Source: Sphingomonas arvum
GTDB lineage: Bacteria; Pseudomonadota; Alphaproteobacteria; Sphingomonadales; Sphingomonadaceae
Direction: 5' to 3'
Length of the DNA: 64,000 nt
Assembly: GCF_026013565.1 (NCBI RefSeq)
Contig: NZ_JAPDOB010000002.1
Coordinates: forward strand, 1-64,000
The notes beneath the pieces are model-generated. The model did no database searches. It saw only the letters and a list, made by a program, of their open reading frames with translations, and was not told where the DNA came from. Below, in pieces: positions 46,272 through 55,565 of this stretch; position 1 is the stretch's first letter; every line of letters begins with the position of its first letter. A program made the translations under genes and the position numbers.

Positions 46272-46396
46272 GTCCCTCGCTCCCTTGGGTGAGGAGGTGA
46301 GGCTAGATGGTCGGAACCGGCTGAACGTTACCAATGCCTCCGCTTCGGCTCGAACCGGCCGCGAAGGTCGCAAGATCGTGCCGGATCGGACCCATT

Positions 46397-46945
46397 CTAA
46401 CCTGCCGGCTTCAGCACCGCGTCGATCCGGTGGACGATGCCGTTGCCCACCACCTCCTCGGCGCCGGTCACCGTTGCCGCGCCGTTCGGGCCGGAGAGGC
46501 GAATGGCATTGCCCTGGCGGGTGGCGGTCAGGGTGGTGCCGGCCATGGTTGCGAGCTGGGCCTTGCCGCCGTGCCCGTCGATCGCCTTGCCGATGTCGGC
46601 GGCCGTGATGGTGCCCGGCAGGACATGGTTGCTGAGCAAGCGGGTTAGCTTCTGCTTGTCGGTGCCGAGGTCGCCGGCGGCGTTCATCGCCGCGTCGGTC
46701 GGCAGCAGCAGGGTGTAAGGACCCGGACCTTTCAGCACCGGCTCCATGCCGACGGAGCGGACGGCAGCCGCGAAGCGGGCGGCGTCAGGGCGGGCGATCA
46801 GGTCGGCGAGCGTGCCCTTGGCCGCGGAAGGTGCGGCAGCGTTGGTTCCGGCCTGATTGGCAGTGGCGGCGTTGCCGTCGGCGCCCTTGTTGCAGGCGCC
46901 GAGCGCCAGCGCCGCCGCCCCGAGCAGCGTCACACGTGCGATCAT
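46397..46945 (-). CDS. fasciclin domain lipoprotein
   Basis: A 182-residue protein with a lipobox LGAC at the end of the leader (MIARVTLLGAAALALGAC), a short Ala/Asn linker and one FAS1 domain: 'GPYTLLLPTDAAMNA', 'LLSNHVLPGTITAADI' and the terminal IVHRIDAVLKPAG. Such proteins are lipid-anchored cell-envelope adhesion-type proteins. GGGAG precedes the ATG. Confidence 0.9.
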   Translation of the reverse strand: MIARVTLLGAAALALGACNKGADGNAATANQAGTNAAAPSAAKGTLADLIARPDAARFAAAVRSVGMEPVLKGPGPYTLLLPTDAAMNAAGDLGTDKQKLTRLLSNHVLPGTITAADIGKAIDGHGGKAQLATMAGTTLTATRQGNAIRLSGPNGAATVTGAEEVVGNGIVHRIDAVLKPAG

Positions 46946-47004
46946 TTCATTCTCCCTGTTGCGGCGGGCGGTCGCCGGTGGCGCCGCCCGCTCTCCCTTT
47001 CGGC

Positions 47005-48147
47005 TCAGACCAGCGCCTGGATGACGGCGGTGATCAGCTGGGTCTTGGGATCGACCCCGTAGATGTAGCCGTCGTTGTACCGGTACCAGTTGTCGGCCGT
47101 GTCGTAGTAACGGTCGCGATACTGGTAGGGCACGTTGTAGACATCGTAACCGGCCGGCAGCGGCTGCCCCATGGCGAGGTCGCCGGCGAGCAGCTGGACG
47201 ATCGAGTCCACGGTGCCGTTCGACTGGTTAACCCGGTAGATGCCACCGTCCCCATAGCGGTACAGCCAGTCGCCCTCATCCTGGTAGTAGCGCTGGTACT
47301 GTGTCGGCACGTTGTAATAGCTGACGTAATCCAGCGGGTACTGCTCCCCAGCATAGTAATAATCGGGGACGTAGTCGGGACCGTAGGCGTAGAGCGGCGC
47401 GTAGCCGAGGACGTCGTCCGACCGGCGATCGATCCGGTAGATGTAGTCGTCTCGGGTCCGATAGTAGTAATCGGACGTGTCCGGATACCAGCTGCGGTAA
47501 GCCACCGGTAGTAGGCTGCTCAGCAGGACCTGCGGCGCGCGCTGGCCGACCAGCTTCTTCGCCTGACCGGGCGGAAGGCACCCGTTGCCCTTGGCCGCGA
47601 GGCCGGGCGGGCAGCCATCGTAGCTGTAGCGGCGGTCATTGCCGGCGTAGCTGACTGGATAGTCGTTGCGAACGCGGACCTCCTGCTGGACGATGCGGCC
47701 GGCCTGGTTGCCGCCGCGCTGTTCGAAGCGCCGGGCCTGCGCCTCACGTTGCGGTTGACGACGCTCGACCCTGGCCTGCCGGTGCTCGGCCTTGCCGTGG
47801 CCGTGAGCGGCCTGGCGGTGCTCGGCCTTGGCCTGGCGGCGCTCGGGCCCGCGCTGGCGTTGAGCCTGCTGGCGGAACTGATGCTTGCCGCCGCCTTGCG
47901 CGTGCTGGCCACCGCCCCCGCGCTGCTGCTGACCACCGCCGCCGCCATGTTTGCCACCGCCGCCTCGATTGTCACCGCCGCCGCCATGTTTGCCACCGCC
48001 CTGGCCTCCGCCCCCGTGGCCGCCTCCTCCGTGACCACCGGGGGGACCGCCACCACCGCCGCCACCATGGCCGCCACCGGGCTTTGCCAGTCCGGGACTG
48101 GCCAGCGCCAGCGCCACCGCGCCAGCGCCAAGCAGGAAAACGCGCAT
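47005..48147 (-). CDS. exported Gly-rich protein with three C-terminal tandem repeats
   Basis: A 380-residue protein with AGGAGA before the ATG and a signal peptide (MRVFLLGAGAVALALASPGLA). A Gly/His-rich tract, then an Arg/Gln/His-rich basic segment (to about 150), precede a C-terminal part made of three diverged units of about 50 residues: DYIYRIDRRS, GGIYRVNQSNGT and GYIYGVDPKTQ mark their ends. Tyrosine is very abundant. The repeat form resembles RcnB-like or 'YXXD-type' envelope proteins of sphingomonads. Function unknown; likely an envelope structural or metal-related protein. Confidence 0.78.
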   Translation of the reverse strand: MRVFLLGAGAVALALASPGLAKPGGGHGGGGGGGPPGGHGGGGHGGGGQGGGKHGGGGDNRGGGGKHGGGGGQQQRGGGGQHAQGGGKHQFRQQAQRQRGPERRQAKAEHRQAAHGHGKAEHRQARVERRQPQREAQARRFEQRGGNQAGRIVQQEVRVRNDYPVSYAGNDRRYSYDGCPPGLAAKGNGCLPPGQAKKLVGQRAPQVLLSSLLPVAYRSWYPDTSDYYYRTRDDYIYRIDRRSDDVLGYAPLYAYGPDYVPDYYYAGEQYPLDYVSYYNVPTQYQRYYQDEGDWLYRYGDGGIYRVNQSNGTVDSIVQLLAGDLAMGQPLPAGYDVYNVPYQYRDRYYDTADNWYRYNDGYIYGVDPKTQLITAVIQALV

Positions 48148-48270
48148 CGGAAATCTCCTCTTCATGAGAGTTCCAACGGCTCGTCGCATTGCTCGTTCCG
48201 GCGCTCACCGGACGGGCACGGCAGACGGTCGCGCTAGCGTGAACGGCAGATTACTACCGGAAAGTGCAAG

Positions 48271-49548
48271 CTAGGCCGCGGCGTCCTCGACCCAATCGGC
48301 GGCGAGGCGGCGGCTGGCCAGCCAGCCGAGCACGGCGGCTATGAGGTAGAAGCCGATCACGCCCATCGCCGCATAGCGCAGCGACTCGGGACCGTAGCTC
48401 TGCTTTAGGCTGGTAGAGATATAGCCGATCAGTTTGGGCCCGACGCCAAGGCCGATCAGGTTGTTGATGAGGAGGAAGAAACCGGCTGCAGTCGCACGCA
48501 TCGGCTGGGCGACCAGATGCTGCACGGCGGTGGTGATCGGGCCCAGCCACAAGATGTTGAGCGCATTGGGGATGAGCAGCAGCGGCCACGCGAGCCAGGG
48601 GCTCGGGGTGAGGAAACCAAACAGGAAGAAGGGCGCGGTGATCGCCCAAGCGATGGCGGGAAGGAGCGCGTACCAACGTTTATCGAGGTGGCCGAGGCGG
48701 TCGGCCAGGATACCGCCAGCCAGCACGCCGGCAGTACCGCCGATAAGCAGCAGCGAGCTCATGAACTGGCCCGATTGGATCAGCGTCATATCGAACGAGC
48801 GGATCAGAATGGACGGGGTCCACAGTGCCAGGCCGTAACCGCACAGCGAACTCATGGAAGCGGCAAGAGCCAGCAGCCAGAAGGTCGGCTTGGGCGCGAG
48901 GATGCGGAACACCGCGCCGATACTCGGGCGAGCGGCGTTCGGCGCTGCCGCCGGGCGCGGCAGGTCGCGCACGACCCACTTGAGGAACGGGGCAAGCACC
49001 AGGCCAAGCAGGCCCATGATGAAGAAGGCGGTCTGCCAGTTGAATTTGCTGGCGAGGATGGCGCCGATGATGGTGCCGCCACCGAGCCCCACGGGAACAC
49101 CGAGGGAATAGATGCCGAGCGCCCGGCCGCGCCGCTCGGGCGGGAAGTAATCGGAGATCAGCGCGTAGGACGGAGCCACGCCGCCCGCTTCGCCGATGCC
49201 GACGCCGAGTCGGCACAGGAACAGCTGCCAGAAGCCGGTCGCCGCCCCGCACAAGGCGGTGAACCCGCTCCAGATCGCAAGGCTGGCGGTGACGACCCAG
49301 CTGCGGCTGGTGCGGTCGGCCAGGTAGGCGAGCGGCACGCCAAGCACCGAGTAGAGCAATGCGAAGGCGACCCCCGCGATGGTGCCGAACTGGTCGTCGG
49401 TGAGCTGGAGATCGGCCTGGATCGGAGCGGCCAAGATGCCGAGGATCTGCCGGTCGAGGAAGTTCAGAATGTAAGCCGCGAGGAGGAAGGCCAGAACAAG
49501 GCCCGGGCTGCGGGTCGGCGCGGTGGCGCTCGCGGTCGGCTGCTGCAT
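48271..49548 (-). CDS. MFS transporter, spinster-like
   Basis: A 425-residue twelve-helix major facilitator. The loop 2-3 motif is GVPLAYLADRTSRS, helix 5 reads GVGIGEAGGVAPSYALISDYFPP, and the helix-1 region has 'LNFLDRQILG'; these match spinster-family MFS members in sphingomonads. It lies 55 bases after the TonB-dependent receptor stop, so outer- and inner-membrane uptake steps for one substrate are probably cotranscribed. The start at 49548 (MQQPTASAT) or 49584 cannot be separated. Confidence 0.9.
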   Translation of the reverse strand: MQQPTASATAPTRSPGLVLAFLLAAYILNFLDRQILGILAAPIQADLQLTDDQFGTIAGVAFALLYSVLGVPLAYLADRTSRSWVVTASLAIWSGFTALCGAATGFWQLFLCRLGVGIGEAGGVAPSYALISDYFPPERRGRALGIYSLGVPVGLGGGTIIGAILASKFNWQTAFFIMGLLGLVLAPFLKWVVRDLPRPAAAPNAARPSIGAVFRILAPKPTFWLLALAASMSSLCGYGLALWTPSILIRSFDMTLIQSGQFMSSLLLIGGTAGVLAGGILADRLGHLDKRWYALLPAIAWAITAPFFLFGFLTPSPWLAWPLLLIPNALNILWLGPITTAVQHLVAQPMRATAAGFFLLINNLIGLGVGPKLIGYISTSLKQSYGPESLRYAAMGVIGFYLIAAVLGWLASRRLAADWVEDAAA

Positions 49549-49603
49549 CAGAACAGGGGTGGCACGGGGCGCCGGCAATGCCAAGCGCCCCGGTCCGTTA
49601 TCA

Positions 49604-52213
49604 TCAGAACTTCATGTCGAGCGACAGGTACACCTGCCGCGGCGCGCCGTAAAAGGCGGTGACCACGCCCTCAAGGCCGAGCGACGAGGACGTGCCCGGC
49701 ACGCCGAACACCGGGCTGGTCGGTGTCACCGAGAGGACCGGCTGACCGGTCACCGGGTTGACGTTCAGGAACTGGTAGCCCGACGTGATGTAGCGCTTAT
49801 CGAGCAGGTTCTTGCCGTGCAGCCCGACGGTGAACCGGCCGATGCTGTAGATGAGGTTGGCATCCAGCAGCGAATAGCTCTTCTGGTCGAGGAAGGGGCT
49901 GGGCGTCTCGAATTGATAGGTCTTGCTCTTGTAGGACAGGGTTGTGTTGGCCGAAAGCAGGCCGTCGCCGGCTGGCACCGCGAAGTCCAGCGACGCCGAG
50001 TTGCTCCACTTGGGCGTATTCTGGATCTTGCGGTAGGCCGCAACGTCGACGGGACGAGCCCGCGTCGCTGGTGACGGCGTGCCGTTTGCGGTGAAGCCGG
50101 CAACGTTGGTCTCAAACTGCTGGTACTTGGCATCGATGTAGCCGATCGTACCGCCTAGGCTGACGCGCGAGCCGGTGCCGGCAAAGCCGCGGGCGAGGAC
50201 CGCATTTGCTTCCACCTCAACCCCGTTGAAGCGGGCCTTGCCGGCGTTAGTCGTGATCCCGACGAATGTGGGCACTCCGTTGATCTCGGCGCCGGCCGAG
50301 CCGGGCACCTGCACGTCCTTGTAGTTGGCGTGGAACACGGCGGCGGCCAGGCGCAGGCGGCGGTCGAACAGGCTAGCCTTGTAGCCGGCCTCGTAGCTGG
50401 TCACCTGCTCTGGGTCGAACAGGAAATAGTCGAAGATCTCATCCGCTTCCCGGACTCCGTTGCCGTTGAGATCCGGCGCCACGGTGGACACGCCCCGCGG
50501 GTCGAAGCCGCCGCCCTTGAAGCCCTTAGCCCAGCTTACGTACAGCGTGTTGTTCTCGTCCGGCTCGAAGGCGAGCGAGGCGCGCGGAGTGAACTGCTTA
50601 AAGGTCTTCTCACCGGTGAAGTTCGAGGAGAGCGGTCCTAGCTGACGGCCAGTCGGATTGGTGACCGGATCATAGAGACCGTTGAGTGGCAGACCGCCAA
50701 GCTCCGGCAGCGGTCCGCGGAAGATATTGCGACGGACGACCTGCGCATCGCGCTTGTCACGGGTATACCGGCCACCAAGCGAGAGCGAAAGCTGGTCAGT
50801 GAAGCGATATGTGAAATCGCCGAAGATCGCCCAAGTTTTCGTGTCCACGTCACCGAACGTCGAGGCGGCGAAGCCGGGAAACGGACCCGCGACAAAGCCG
50901 GTGCCGGCTGCGCAGGCCGCCAGCGGAATGCCCTGGCCGGGCAGGCACAGACCTGGTGTGATCCTGCCGGTGGTGTCCAGCACCACGTCAAACACGTTGT
51001 TGGCGTTGGCCTTGAGGTAATAAGCGCCGACCAAGCCGTTCAGCGGGCCGCGGTCAATCAGCAACTGCACTTCCTGGCTGAACTGCTTGTTCCGGTAGAT
51101 GGCGGGCACGTCCACGTCGGCCGCGGGTAGCGCGTCGAAGTCGATCGGCGTGGTGCTCTTGTCCTTGCGGAAAGCAGTGATTGAACGAAGGGTCAGCCCT
51201 TCGGCGATCTCTCCCTGACCCTGCAGGCTGAGGCCGCCGCCAGTGATCTTCTGGCGCGGCAGGACGAGGCCGCCGCGGCTGTCGAACTCGTCATCCAGTA
51301 CCGGGAACTGCACCGGCGGGAACAGGTCAGCGATCAGCCGGTGGCCGCCGCGCGTGTTGCTGCGGTCCCAGGTATAGTCGCCCGACAGGCGGAAGAAGGC
51401 GCGGTCTGCTGGCTCGAACTCGATCGTACCGCGGGTGGCGAGGATATCCTTGTCGTAGTTCTCCTTGCCGGTAGTCAGGTTCTTGCCGAAGCCGTCGCGC
51501 GACAGCCGCGCCACCGCACCGCCGATGCGAAGCGTGTCGGTCAGCGGGGTCGAGGCGCTGATCACGAGATCGGCCTGCTTGTAGGTGCCGACGTTGGCGC
51601 GCACCCGGCCTTCCGTGGTGGTGGCGAGCCGGCGAGTGACATACTTCACCGCGCCGCCAATGGTGTTGCGGCCGTAGAGCGTGCCCTGCGGCCCGCGCAG
51701 CACCTCGATCCGCTCCACGTCGTAGATGTCGAGCAGCGCGCCTTGCGGACGGTTGAGGTAGACGTCGTCGAGGTAGATGCCGACGCCGCCTTCAAAGCCG
51801 GCAACCGGGTCCTGCTGGCCGACGCCGCGGATAAAGGCAGTCAACGTGCTGTTGGTGCCGCGGGAGGTTTCCAGCGTGACGTTGGGGGTGGTGTCCGCGA
51901 CGTCGGTGATGTCGAGCGCACCTTGCCGGTCGAGTTGCTCGCCCGAGTAAGCCGTGACGGCGATCGGCACGTCCTGCAGCGATTCCTCACGGCGCCGCGC
52001 GGTGACCACGATCTCCGAGTCGCTGGCAGTGGCTGCCTGGTCCTGGGTGGTGGCGTTGTTCTGGCCCGCCGGAGTTTCGGCGGAGGCCGGGTCAGGCTGG
52101 GCTGGTGGGGTGGGCTGACCCGTGGTCGTGTCCTGGGCGAGCGCGGCGGCCGGCAGCAGGGTAACCAGGGCGACGGTGCCCAGCAGATGGCGAGCGAAAC
52201 GGTTGAGCGACAT
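49604..52213 (-). CDS. TonB-dependent outer membrane receptor
   Basis: An 869-residue receptor with a signal peptide (ending ALAQ), a TonB-box-like EIVVTARRREESLQDVP, a plug domain (GVGIYLDDVYLNRPQGALLD, then the VERIEVLRGPQGTLYGRN signature) and a 22-strand-type barrel ending in the C-terminal Phe of QVYLSLDMKF. GGGGGAG lies before the chosen ATG. The substrate is unknown; no siderophore genes adjoin it. It forms a unit with the MFS gene and is divergent from a TetR regulator across a palindromic operator. Confidence 0.95.
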   Translation of the reverse strand: MSLNRFARHLLGTVALVTLLPAAALAQDTTTGQPTPPAQPDPASAETPAGQNNATTQDQAATASDSEIVVTARRREESLQDVPIAVTAYSGEQLDRQGALDITDVADTTPNVTLETSRGTNSTLTAFIRGVGQQDPVAGFEGGVGIYLDDVYLNRPQGALLDIYDVERIEVLRGPQGTLYGRNTIGGAVKYVTRRLATTTEGRVRANVGTYKQADLVISASTPLTDTLRIGGAVARLSRDGFGKNLTTGKENYDKDILATRGTIEFEPADRAFFRLSGDYTWDRSNTRGGHRLIADLFPPVQFPVLDDEFDSRGGLVLPRQKITGGGLSLQGQGEIAEGLTLRSITAFRKDKSTTPIDFDALPAADVDVPAIYRNKQFSQEVQLLIDRGPLNGLVGAYYLKANANNVFDVVLDTTGRITPGLCLPGQGIPLAACAAGTGFVAGPFPGFAASTFGDVDTKTWAIFGDFTYRFTDQLSLSLGGRYTRDKRDAQVVRRNIFRGPLPELGGLPLNGLYDPVTNPTGRQLGPLSSNFTGEKTFKQFTPRASLAFEPDENNTLYVSWAKGFKGGGFDPRGVSTVAPDLNGNGVREADEIFDYFLFDPEQVTSYEAGYKASLFDRRLRLAAAVFHANYKDVQVPGSAGAEINGVPTFVGITTNAGKARFNGVEVEANAVLARGFAGTGSRVSLGGTIGYIDAKYQQFETNVAGFTANGTPSPATRARPVDVAAYRKIQNTPKWSNSASLDFAVPAGDGLLSANTTLSYKSKTYQFETPSPFLDQKSYSLLDANLIYSIGRFTVGLHGKNLLDKRYITSGYQFLNVNPVTGQPVLSVTPTSPVFGVPGTSSSLGLEGVVTAFYGAPRQVYLSLDMKF

Positions 52214-52283
52214 GAGCAAGGACTCCCCCTGTTGGGCGCCCGCCTTCACGCGACTTGCGCCAATCAGACCCGACCGTTACTGA

Positions 52284-52305
52284 AAGTTGAACCGGGTTTC
52301 AACTT
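52284..52305. promoter_or_regulatory. palindromic operator between TonB receptor and TetR genes
   Basis: AAGTTGAA (52284-52291), a six-base spacer CCGGGT, then TTCAACTT (52298-52305): a perfect 8+8 inverted repeat in the 135-base divergent region. Size and symmetry fit a TetR-family operator. Confidence 0.7.
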
Positions 52306-52348
52306 GCTTCGTTCGGCAGGTTGAGTCAGGGCCAAGGGGGAGGCCACG

Positions 52349-53023
52349 ATGGAAGACACGAAGGTGGCCGGCGCCGCCGAGCTCGAGCTGGCCGAAGCGG
52401 GCGTGGAGGCCGGGCGCTTCGCCAGCGACGGCAAGGCGCCACGTACCCCGCGTGGACAACGAACGCTGCGCAAGATCCTGGACGCGGCGCTGCACGAGTT
52501 CGGTGAACGCGGGTTTGCCGACAGTTCCATTGTCGGGATCACGGCCCGGGCCAAGGTCGCGCTGGGCACCTTCTACACCTACTTCGACAGCAAGGAGGCG
52601 CTGTTCCGGGCGCTGGTCCGCGATATGTCGGAACAGGTGCGCGACAATGTGGCGCCGAGCTTCGCCGGGGCGGCGGACGCGCTGGACGCCGAGCGGCGGG
52701 CCCTGGCGGCGTTTCTGCAGTTCGTGCGGCGCAACAAGCAAGTCTACCGGATCATCGACGAAGCCGAGTTCGTCGACCCAGAAGGGTTCCGCCAGCATTA
52801 CGAGAGCACGGCCGAGCGCATCGCAGCGCGGCTGCGCGCCGGCGCCGAGCAAGGTGGAGTGGCGGGCGAACTCGACAAGCTGGACAGCGAAGTGCGGGCC
52901 TGGGCACTGATGGGCGCGAACGTGTTCCTGGGCCTGCGCTTTGGCGTGTGGGGCAAGGAAGACGCCGACAAGGTCGCGGCGGCCGCGAGCCGGCTGATCC
53001 GCGACGGACTGGCCGTGCGCTAG
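52349..53023 (+). CDS. TetR family transcriptional regulator
   Basis: A 224-residue regulator. The N-terminal helix-turn-helix includes RTLRKILDAALHEFGERGFA and GTFYTYFDSKEALFRAL, preceded by a roughly 35-residue extension. The C-terminal ligand domain includes 'WALMGANVFLGLRFGVWG'. It is divergent from the TonB receptor/MFS unit and probably controls it through the inverted repeat at 52284-52305. Inducer unknown. The in-frame ATG at 52349 is used. Confidence 0.9.
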   Translation: MEDTKVAGAAELELAEAGVEAGRFASDGKAPRTPRGQRTLRKILDAALHEFGERGFADSSIVGITARAKVALGTFYTYFDSKEALFRALVRDMSEQVRDNVAPSFAGAADALDAERRALAAFLQFVRRNKQVYRIIDEAEFVDPEGFRQHYESTAERIAARLRAGAEQGGVAGELDKLDSEVRAWALMGANVFLGLRFGVWGKEDADKVAAAASRLIRDGLAVR

Positions 53024-53024
53024 G

Positions 53025-54185
53025 CTAGAGCTGGCGCGCGAGGACGGCGAAGCGGTCGATATCGGCCGGATTGTGATAGAGGCCGAGCCCGATCCGCAGC
53101 ACGTCGCCGCGCACATCCGTGACGCAGTTCTGGGCGGCGAGCGCCTGCTGCCAGCGGGCGGCGTCGGGTGAGCGAAAGGCGAGGAAGCGAGCGTGCGGCC
53201 CCTCAGTCAGGGGGTTCAGCAGCTTCGCGCCGGCGAGAGGGGTGCCACGAGCGGCCACGAGCAGCAGCGAATGGAGGCCTGCTACCTGCGCGGAGATGCT
53301 CGCCGTGGTGAGGCCGTTGTCGGTCAGCGCCCGGCGTACGGCAAGGAAGCGATAGAGCGCGCTAGGGTCGAAGGTCGCGCCCATGAAGCGCATGGCGTCG
53401 GGCGCATAGCCAACCATTCCCGGCGGCAGGGTCAAGTCGGCGAACTCGGCATACCACCCGGTGACCGGCGGGCGCGGACCGAAACCGGGCGGGCAATGCA
53501 TCACGCCCATGCCCTCCCCCGACATGGCGTATTTGTAGCCGCCGCCAAGGAAGAACAGCTTATCCGCTACGGCCGCAGGCAGCGGCGAATCGACTGCCAT
53601 GAAGCTATGGTAGCCGTCGACCACGACCCAAGGGCCTGCGGGGTCGGCCAGTTCGGCCAAGGGTGCGAGGTCACCGAACAGGCGGCCGCTGCCGAACAGG
53701 ACTTGGCTGACCAGGATAAGGTCATGCTCGCGCGTGCGGGCTGCGGCAAGGAAGCGCTCTGCCAGCGTGTCGAACGGTTCGGCGGCGACCACTGTCTGGA
53801 CGATGTCGCCGCTCTCGCTCCAGCGGGCGAACTGGCGGCGGGCGCTGTGGAACTCGCCGTCAGTGGTAAGCACCCGCAGCGGCTGGCCGGAACGCCGCGG
53901 GCAAGCGGCGGCAAGGCGGACCAGGAAGTCGTGGGTGTTGGCGGCGAACACGACGGCGTCGGGCCGGCCGGAGCCGAGCTCCGCCGCGACCTCCGCCTGG
54001 GCCGCAGGCCAGACCTCGCCCATGATCCGGTCCCACTTGGCGTCCGCCAGGCGCGCCGCATCCTCCCAACAGGCTAGCTGGCCGTCCCGGCTGGCGTCGG
54101 GCCACAGGTGGTGGCTGTGCGCGGCCAGGTGCAACCGGTCGGGCGCGGCGGAAAGCGTCCGGGAGAAGAGGTGCTTGAAGCTCAC
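53025..54185 (-). CDS. kynU: kynureninase (class V aminotransferase fold)
   Basis: A 386-residue PLP enzyme cleaving kynurenine to anthranilate and alanine. 'LHLAAHSHHLWPD' at the N terminus, the Asp in VVVDGYHSF and the PLP lysine in FFLGGGYKYAMSGEG are visible. The GTG at 54185 overlaps the kynA stop (GTGA); an ATG seven codons earlier (54206) is an alternative. Immediately after tryptophan 2,3-dioxygenase, it supports a tryptophan-to-anthranilate route, although kynB (formamidase) is not in the window. Some homologues are labelled only 'aminotransferase class V'. Confidence 0.88.
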   Translation of the reverse strand: MSFKHLFSRTLSAAPDRLHLAAHSHHLWPDASRDGQLACWEDAARLADAKWDRIMGEVWPAAQAEVAAELGSGRPDAVVFAANTHDFLVRLAAACPRRSGQPLRVLTTDGEFHSARRQFARWSESGDIVQTVVAAEPFDTLAERFLAAARTREHDLILVSQVLFGSGRLFGDLAPLAELADPAGPWVVVDGYHSFMAVDSPLPAAVADKLFFLGGGYKYAMSGEGMGVMHCPPGFGPRPPVTGWYAEFADLTLPPGMVGYAPDAMRFMGATFDPSALYRFLAVRRALTDNGLTTASISAQVAGLHSLLLVAARGTPLAGAKLLNPLTEGPHARFLAFRSPDAARWQQALAAQNCVTDVRGDVLRIGLGLYHNPADIDRFAVLARQL

Positions 54186-54916
54186 AGCTGAGTCCGCAGT
54201 TCCCATAATTCAGGGAAGGCGCGCTTGGTGAGCGTGGACTGGAGATAGGCGACGCCGGCCGAGCCGCCCGTCCCGGTCTTGCCGCCAATGATTCGCTCCA
54301 CCGTCAGCACGTGCTTGTGCCGCCAACCGGCCAGGGCGTCGTCCATGTCGACCAGCTTCTCGGCCAATTGGTACAGTTCGAACCAGCGGTCGGCATCCCG
54401 GTAGACACTCAGCCAGTCAGGCGCGCCGGCGCGCTGGCGGGCGGCGTCGGCGACGTCCCACAAGCTGGGCGCCTCGAAGGCGCTCACCAACCGCTGGTGC
54501 TCCTCACTCCCTTGCGGATAATGCTCCAGGAACGACGGGTGGCGGACGCCAAGGCGGAACTCCAGCTCGCGGAACTGGGCCGACTGGAAGCCCGACGAGC
54601 TGCCCAGCACGTCCCGAAAGCGGCTGTAGTCGACCGGGGTGAGCGTCGCGAGCACGTCCCAGGACAGGGTCATGACCGACTGAATTCGGCTGACCCGGGC
54701 CAGCGCCTTGTAGGCTTCGGCGAAGCGATCCCCGCCGATCAGCCCGATCGCCAGCCCGACCTCATGGAGCATCTGCTTGAGCCACAGCTCCTTGGTCTGG
54801 TGAATGACGATGAACAGCATCTCGTCGTGCAGCGACGACAGGGGGTGCTGCACCGACAGCAGCTCGGGCAGGTGCAGGTAATCGGCATAGGTCATGCCGG
54901 CAGGCGTTGCGGTCAT
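54182..54916 (-). CDS. kynA: tryptophan 2,3-dioxygenase
   Basis: A 244-residue haem dioxygenase that opens the tryptophan indole ring to N-formylkynurenine. The N-terminal YADYLHLPELLSVQHP, the haem/substrate region DEMLFIVIHQTKELWLKQ and the C-terminal HKHVLTVERIIGGKTGTGG signature are clear. The length is slightly short but typical for alphaproteobacteria. It is first in the kynA-kynU unit. Confidence 0.96.
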   Translation of the reverse strand: MTATPAGMTYADYLHLPELLSVQHPLSSLHDEMLFIVIHQTKELWLKQMLHEVGLAIGLIGGDRFAEAYKALARVSRIQSVMTLSWDVLATLTPVDYSRFRDVLGSSSGFQSAQFRELEFRLGVRHPSFLEHYPQGSEEHQRLVSAFEAPSLWDVADAARQRAGAPDWLSVYRDADRWFELYQLAEKLVDMDDALAGWRHKHVLTVERIIGGKTGTGGSAGVAYLQSTLTKRAFPELWELRTQL

Positions 54917-54963
54917 GCCACCGTGTTATGCCAGTTGCCGGGGCTTTTCACCCCCGGGCAGGC

Positions 54964-55422
54964 TTATTGCGCCGGTGCGTTCCCAGCGCCGGGCACACCG
55001 GCTCCGGCGATGCCGATCCCGCCGAACACGTCCTCGAAGAAGCTCTTGCGCCGCCCGAGCGTGGGGGTCTGCCGGCCGTAGGGGTCGATGCTGGCGACCA
55101 GTTCCTTGCCGGTGCGGTCGATGCCCGCAACGTTGCCCGCCTGATCGAACCGGATTCGCAGCACGGTCTGGTCGGTCACCCGCGGCAGGCGAAAGGCGAG
55201 CGTCGCGGTGTTGCGCGCGACATAATACCATTCGTTCTCGTTGAACTGGCCGGTGAAGGTCGGCCGGCCGAGCGTACGCGAGACCGAGTCCTTGTTGTCC
55301 ACGCCGACCTGGATGGCCGAGGCCAGCTCCTGATCAAGGATGTAGCCCTTGCGCTCGCGGCTTCCCGCGCAGCCCGCGAGCAGGGCGGCGGCAGCGGCGG
55401 CGACGAGGATGGTACGGGTCAT
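54964..55422 (-). CDS. bamE: outer membrane assembly lipoprotein BamE (SmpA/OmlA)
   Basis: A 152-residue lipoprotein with lipobox LAGC (MTRTILVAAAAAALLAGC) and the SmpA/OmlA fold: VGVDNKDSVSRTLGRPTFTG and the NEWYYVARN motif. It supports BamA in outer membrane protein insertion. A C-terminal Gly/Ala-rich tail extends beyond the domain. The start at 55422 is dictated by the lipoprotein leader; longer frames are not credible. Divergent from the ubiquinol-cytochrome c chaperone gene, as usual in alphaproteobacteria. Confidence 0.92.
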   Translation of the reverse strand: MTRTILVAAAAAALLAGCAGSRERKGYILDQELASAIQVGVDNKDSVSRTLGRPTFTGQFNENEWYYVARNTATLAFRLPRVTDQTVLRIRFDQAGNVAGIDRTGKELVASIDPYGRQTPTLGRRKSFFEDVFGGIGIAGAGVPGAGNAPAQ

Positions 55423-55565
55423 GGCAACCTTCAAGCGTTCAGTGGCCGCGAGCGGCGGATCGGCCTTGCGCGGACCGGGCCGGGGGTCAATATCCCTAGG
55501 CGTGCGGCAGGCGCAAGTGTGTGGCGGGCTCCCTGCCTCGCCGCTGCTGAATGGAGGATAAACCG

